Assembly (NCBI GenBank): GCA_016742295.1
Contig: JACVCA010000049.1
Span: forward strand, 1 to 7,852
DNA length: 7,852 nucleotides
Source of the DNA: Alphaproteobacteria bacterium
GTDB lineage: Bacteria; Pseudomonadota; Alphaproteobacteria; JAGOMX01
Direction of reading: 5' to 3'
A program made the translations under genes and the position numbers. The notes beneath the pieces are model-generated. The model did not search any database. It was not told the DNA's origin and was given only the letters and a program-made list of their open reading frames with translations. Positions within the stretch are counted from its first letter, which is position 1. The number at the start of each line of letters is the position of its first letter. Shown here one piece after another: positions 7,141 through 7,852 of this stretch.

Positions 7141-7802
7141 AACACAAGCAGCAATCGAATCAGAGAACGCGCCCTAAGCGCTCAATATCTTCGATACAGT
7201 CTTTATCTCGCTGGTCAAAAACGCTAAGTAAGGTGAGTACAGTTTGTTTAATTGTTTTTTTGCCGACTACTTTATTGTTTAAGGACGGCCCTGATTTTGT
7301 TAAAAAATCTTTAGATACTGTTGTTATCAATATTTCGGGTCGTCTTGGACTTGTTGTTGAAGATATAGTCGTTGAAGGAAGGATGCAGACCTCTCCTCAA
7401 GAGCTTTTTAATGTTTTAAGGATCCGCCGTGGTGATTCGCTTTTAAAGTGTTCCCCCCAACAAAGTAAACAGCAATTGGAGCAACTTCCATGGATTCAAG
7501 CAGCAACGGTTCAAAGGCGTTGGCCCAATACAATTTATGTTAGATTATTTGAGAAACAGCCGATTGCTTTATGGCAAAACAATGGAAGATTGTTTCTTAT
7601 AGATAAGCAAGGTAGCATTATAGGTCAACAAACGGGAACTGGATATACAGATTTACTTATTGTTGTGGGTAAAGGCGCTCCTGACCATACATTTGAGCTC
7701 TTAAAAGGGCTTGATAAAGTAGCTGAGTTAAAAAACCAGGTCACTGCCGCTATTTTTGTAGGAGAGCGCCGTTGGGATTTAATTTTAAACAATAAATTAT
7801 AA
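7128..7802 (+). CDS. ftsQ: Cell division protein FtsQ, cut short by an in-frame TAA
   Basis: Bitopic inner-membrane divisome protein that links early division proteins to FtsB/FtsL and septal wall synthesis. The start at 7128 overlaps ddl by 13 bases. The reading frame gives 224 residues: a basic cytoplasmic tail (1-35), one membrane segment (about 36-51), a POTRA domain (about 75-145) with VEGRMQTS, and the start of the beta domain with LPWIQAATVQRRWP (120-133), IALWQ (146-150), LFLIDKQGSII and GERRWDLILNN. The TAA at 7800-7802 falls where the family continues; the same frame resumes with LKLPEEN. The gene is therefore shorter than usual for FtsQ and lacks the end of the beta domain, which carries the FtsB-contacting strand in E. 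coli. It could be a real nonsense mutation, making the gene damaged, or a base-call error. Identity as FtsQ is firm; functional status is not. Confidence 0.9.
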   Translation: MRRLKHKQQSNQRTRPKRSISSIQSLSRWSKTLSKVSTVCLIVFLPTTLLFKDGPDFVKKSLDTVVINISGRLGLVVEDIVVEGRMQTSPQELFNVLRIRRGDSLLKCSPQQSKQQLEQLPWIQAATVQRRWPNTIYVRLFEKQPIALWQNNGRLFLIDKQGSIIGQQTGTGYTDLLIVVGKGAPDHTFELLKGLDKVAELKNQVTAAIFVGERRWDLILNNKL

Positions 7803-7852
7803 TTAAAACTTCCGGAGGAGAATATCGAACAAGCTTTAAATCATCTTTTAAA
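7803..7852 (+). pseudogene. ftsQ: In-frame continuation of ftsQ beyond the TAA (partial, runs off the window)
   Basis: Immediately after the TAA, in the ftsQ frame, the bases encode LKLPEENIEQALNHLL with no stop to the window end. Alphaproteobacterial FtsQ proteins typically read RRW-L-L-NG-(x)-V-(R/K)-LPEE followed by an Ala/Leu-rich helix, so this is the expected next piece. Because the frame is unchanged, the lesion is a substitution and not an indel. No ATG occurs here, so a separate restarted gene is not visible. Confidence 0.75.

Noticed and set aside
7812..7820. Very strong Shine-Dalgarno-like run (CCGGAGGAG) just after the ftsQ TAA, possibly serving a restarted gene
   Set aside because: It encodes the conserved Pro-Glu-Glu of FtsQ in frame and no ATG follows within the window, so it is explained by coding sequence.

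Overview
The window is a contiguous, same-strand piece of a division and cell wall (dcw) cluster: murD (5' end outside the window), ftsW, murG, murC, murB, ddl and ftsQ. The order is the classical alphaproteobacterial one. Alphaproteobacterial signatures include the RWWWTVDR motif at the FtsW N-terminus, the MurB opening (IVRGRYT followed by TWFRVGGPAEV) and the FtsQ motifs LPWIQAATV and IALWQ. The DNA is visibly AT-rich (not counted). With alphaproteobacterial protein signatures this suggests a host-associated lineage such as Holosporales or a relative, but that placement is inference and no rRNA is present to test it.

Layout: murD (1-1329, partial) overlaps ftsW (1329-2471) by one base, and ftsW overlaps murG (2471-3598) by one base, both as TGATG. 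A 223-base gap (3599-3821) follows, the only real non-coding stretch. It holds a candidate -10 box, a possible 21-codon upstream ORF whose stop overlaps the murC start as ATGA, and an inverted repeat that could fold over the murC ribosome binding site. Then come murC (3822-5273), murB (5285-6220, after 11 bases), ddl (6217-7140, ATGA overlap) and ftsQ (7128 onward, 13-base overlap with ddl).

Together MurC and MurD add L-Ala and D-Glu to UDP-MurNAc, MurB makes UDP-MurNAc from the enolpyruvyl precursor, Ddl makes D-Ala-D-Ala, MurG makes lipid II, FtsW polymerises lipid II at the septum, and FtsQ connects the divisome scaffold to septal wall synthesis. All six genes from murD to ddl keep the family motifs that can be seen here and look functional.

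The main surprise is at the right edge: ftsQ is stopped by an in-frame TAA at 7800-7802, yet the same frame continues beyond it with a typical FtsQ sequence (LKLPEENIEQALNHLL) to the window end. This points to a point nonsense mutation, or a sequencing error, in a normally essential division gene. I found no mobile elements, CRISPR, tRNA or rRNA genes, and no clearly undescribed system; the murC leader is the only candidate for unfamiliar regulation.
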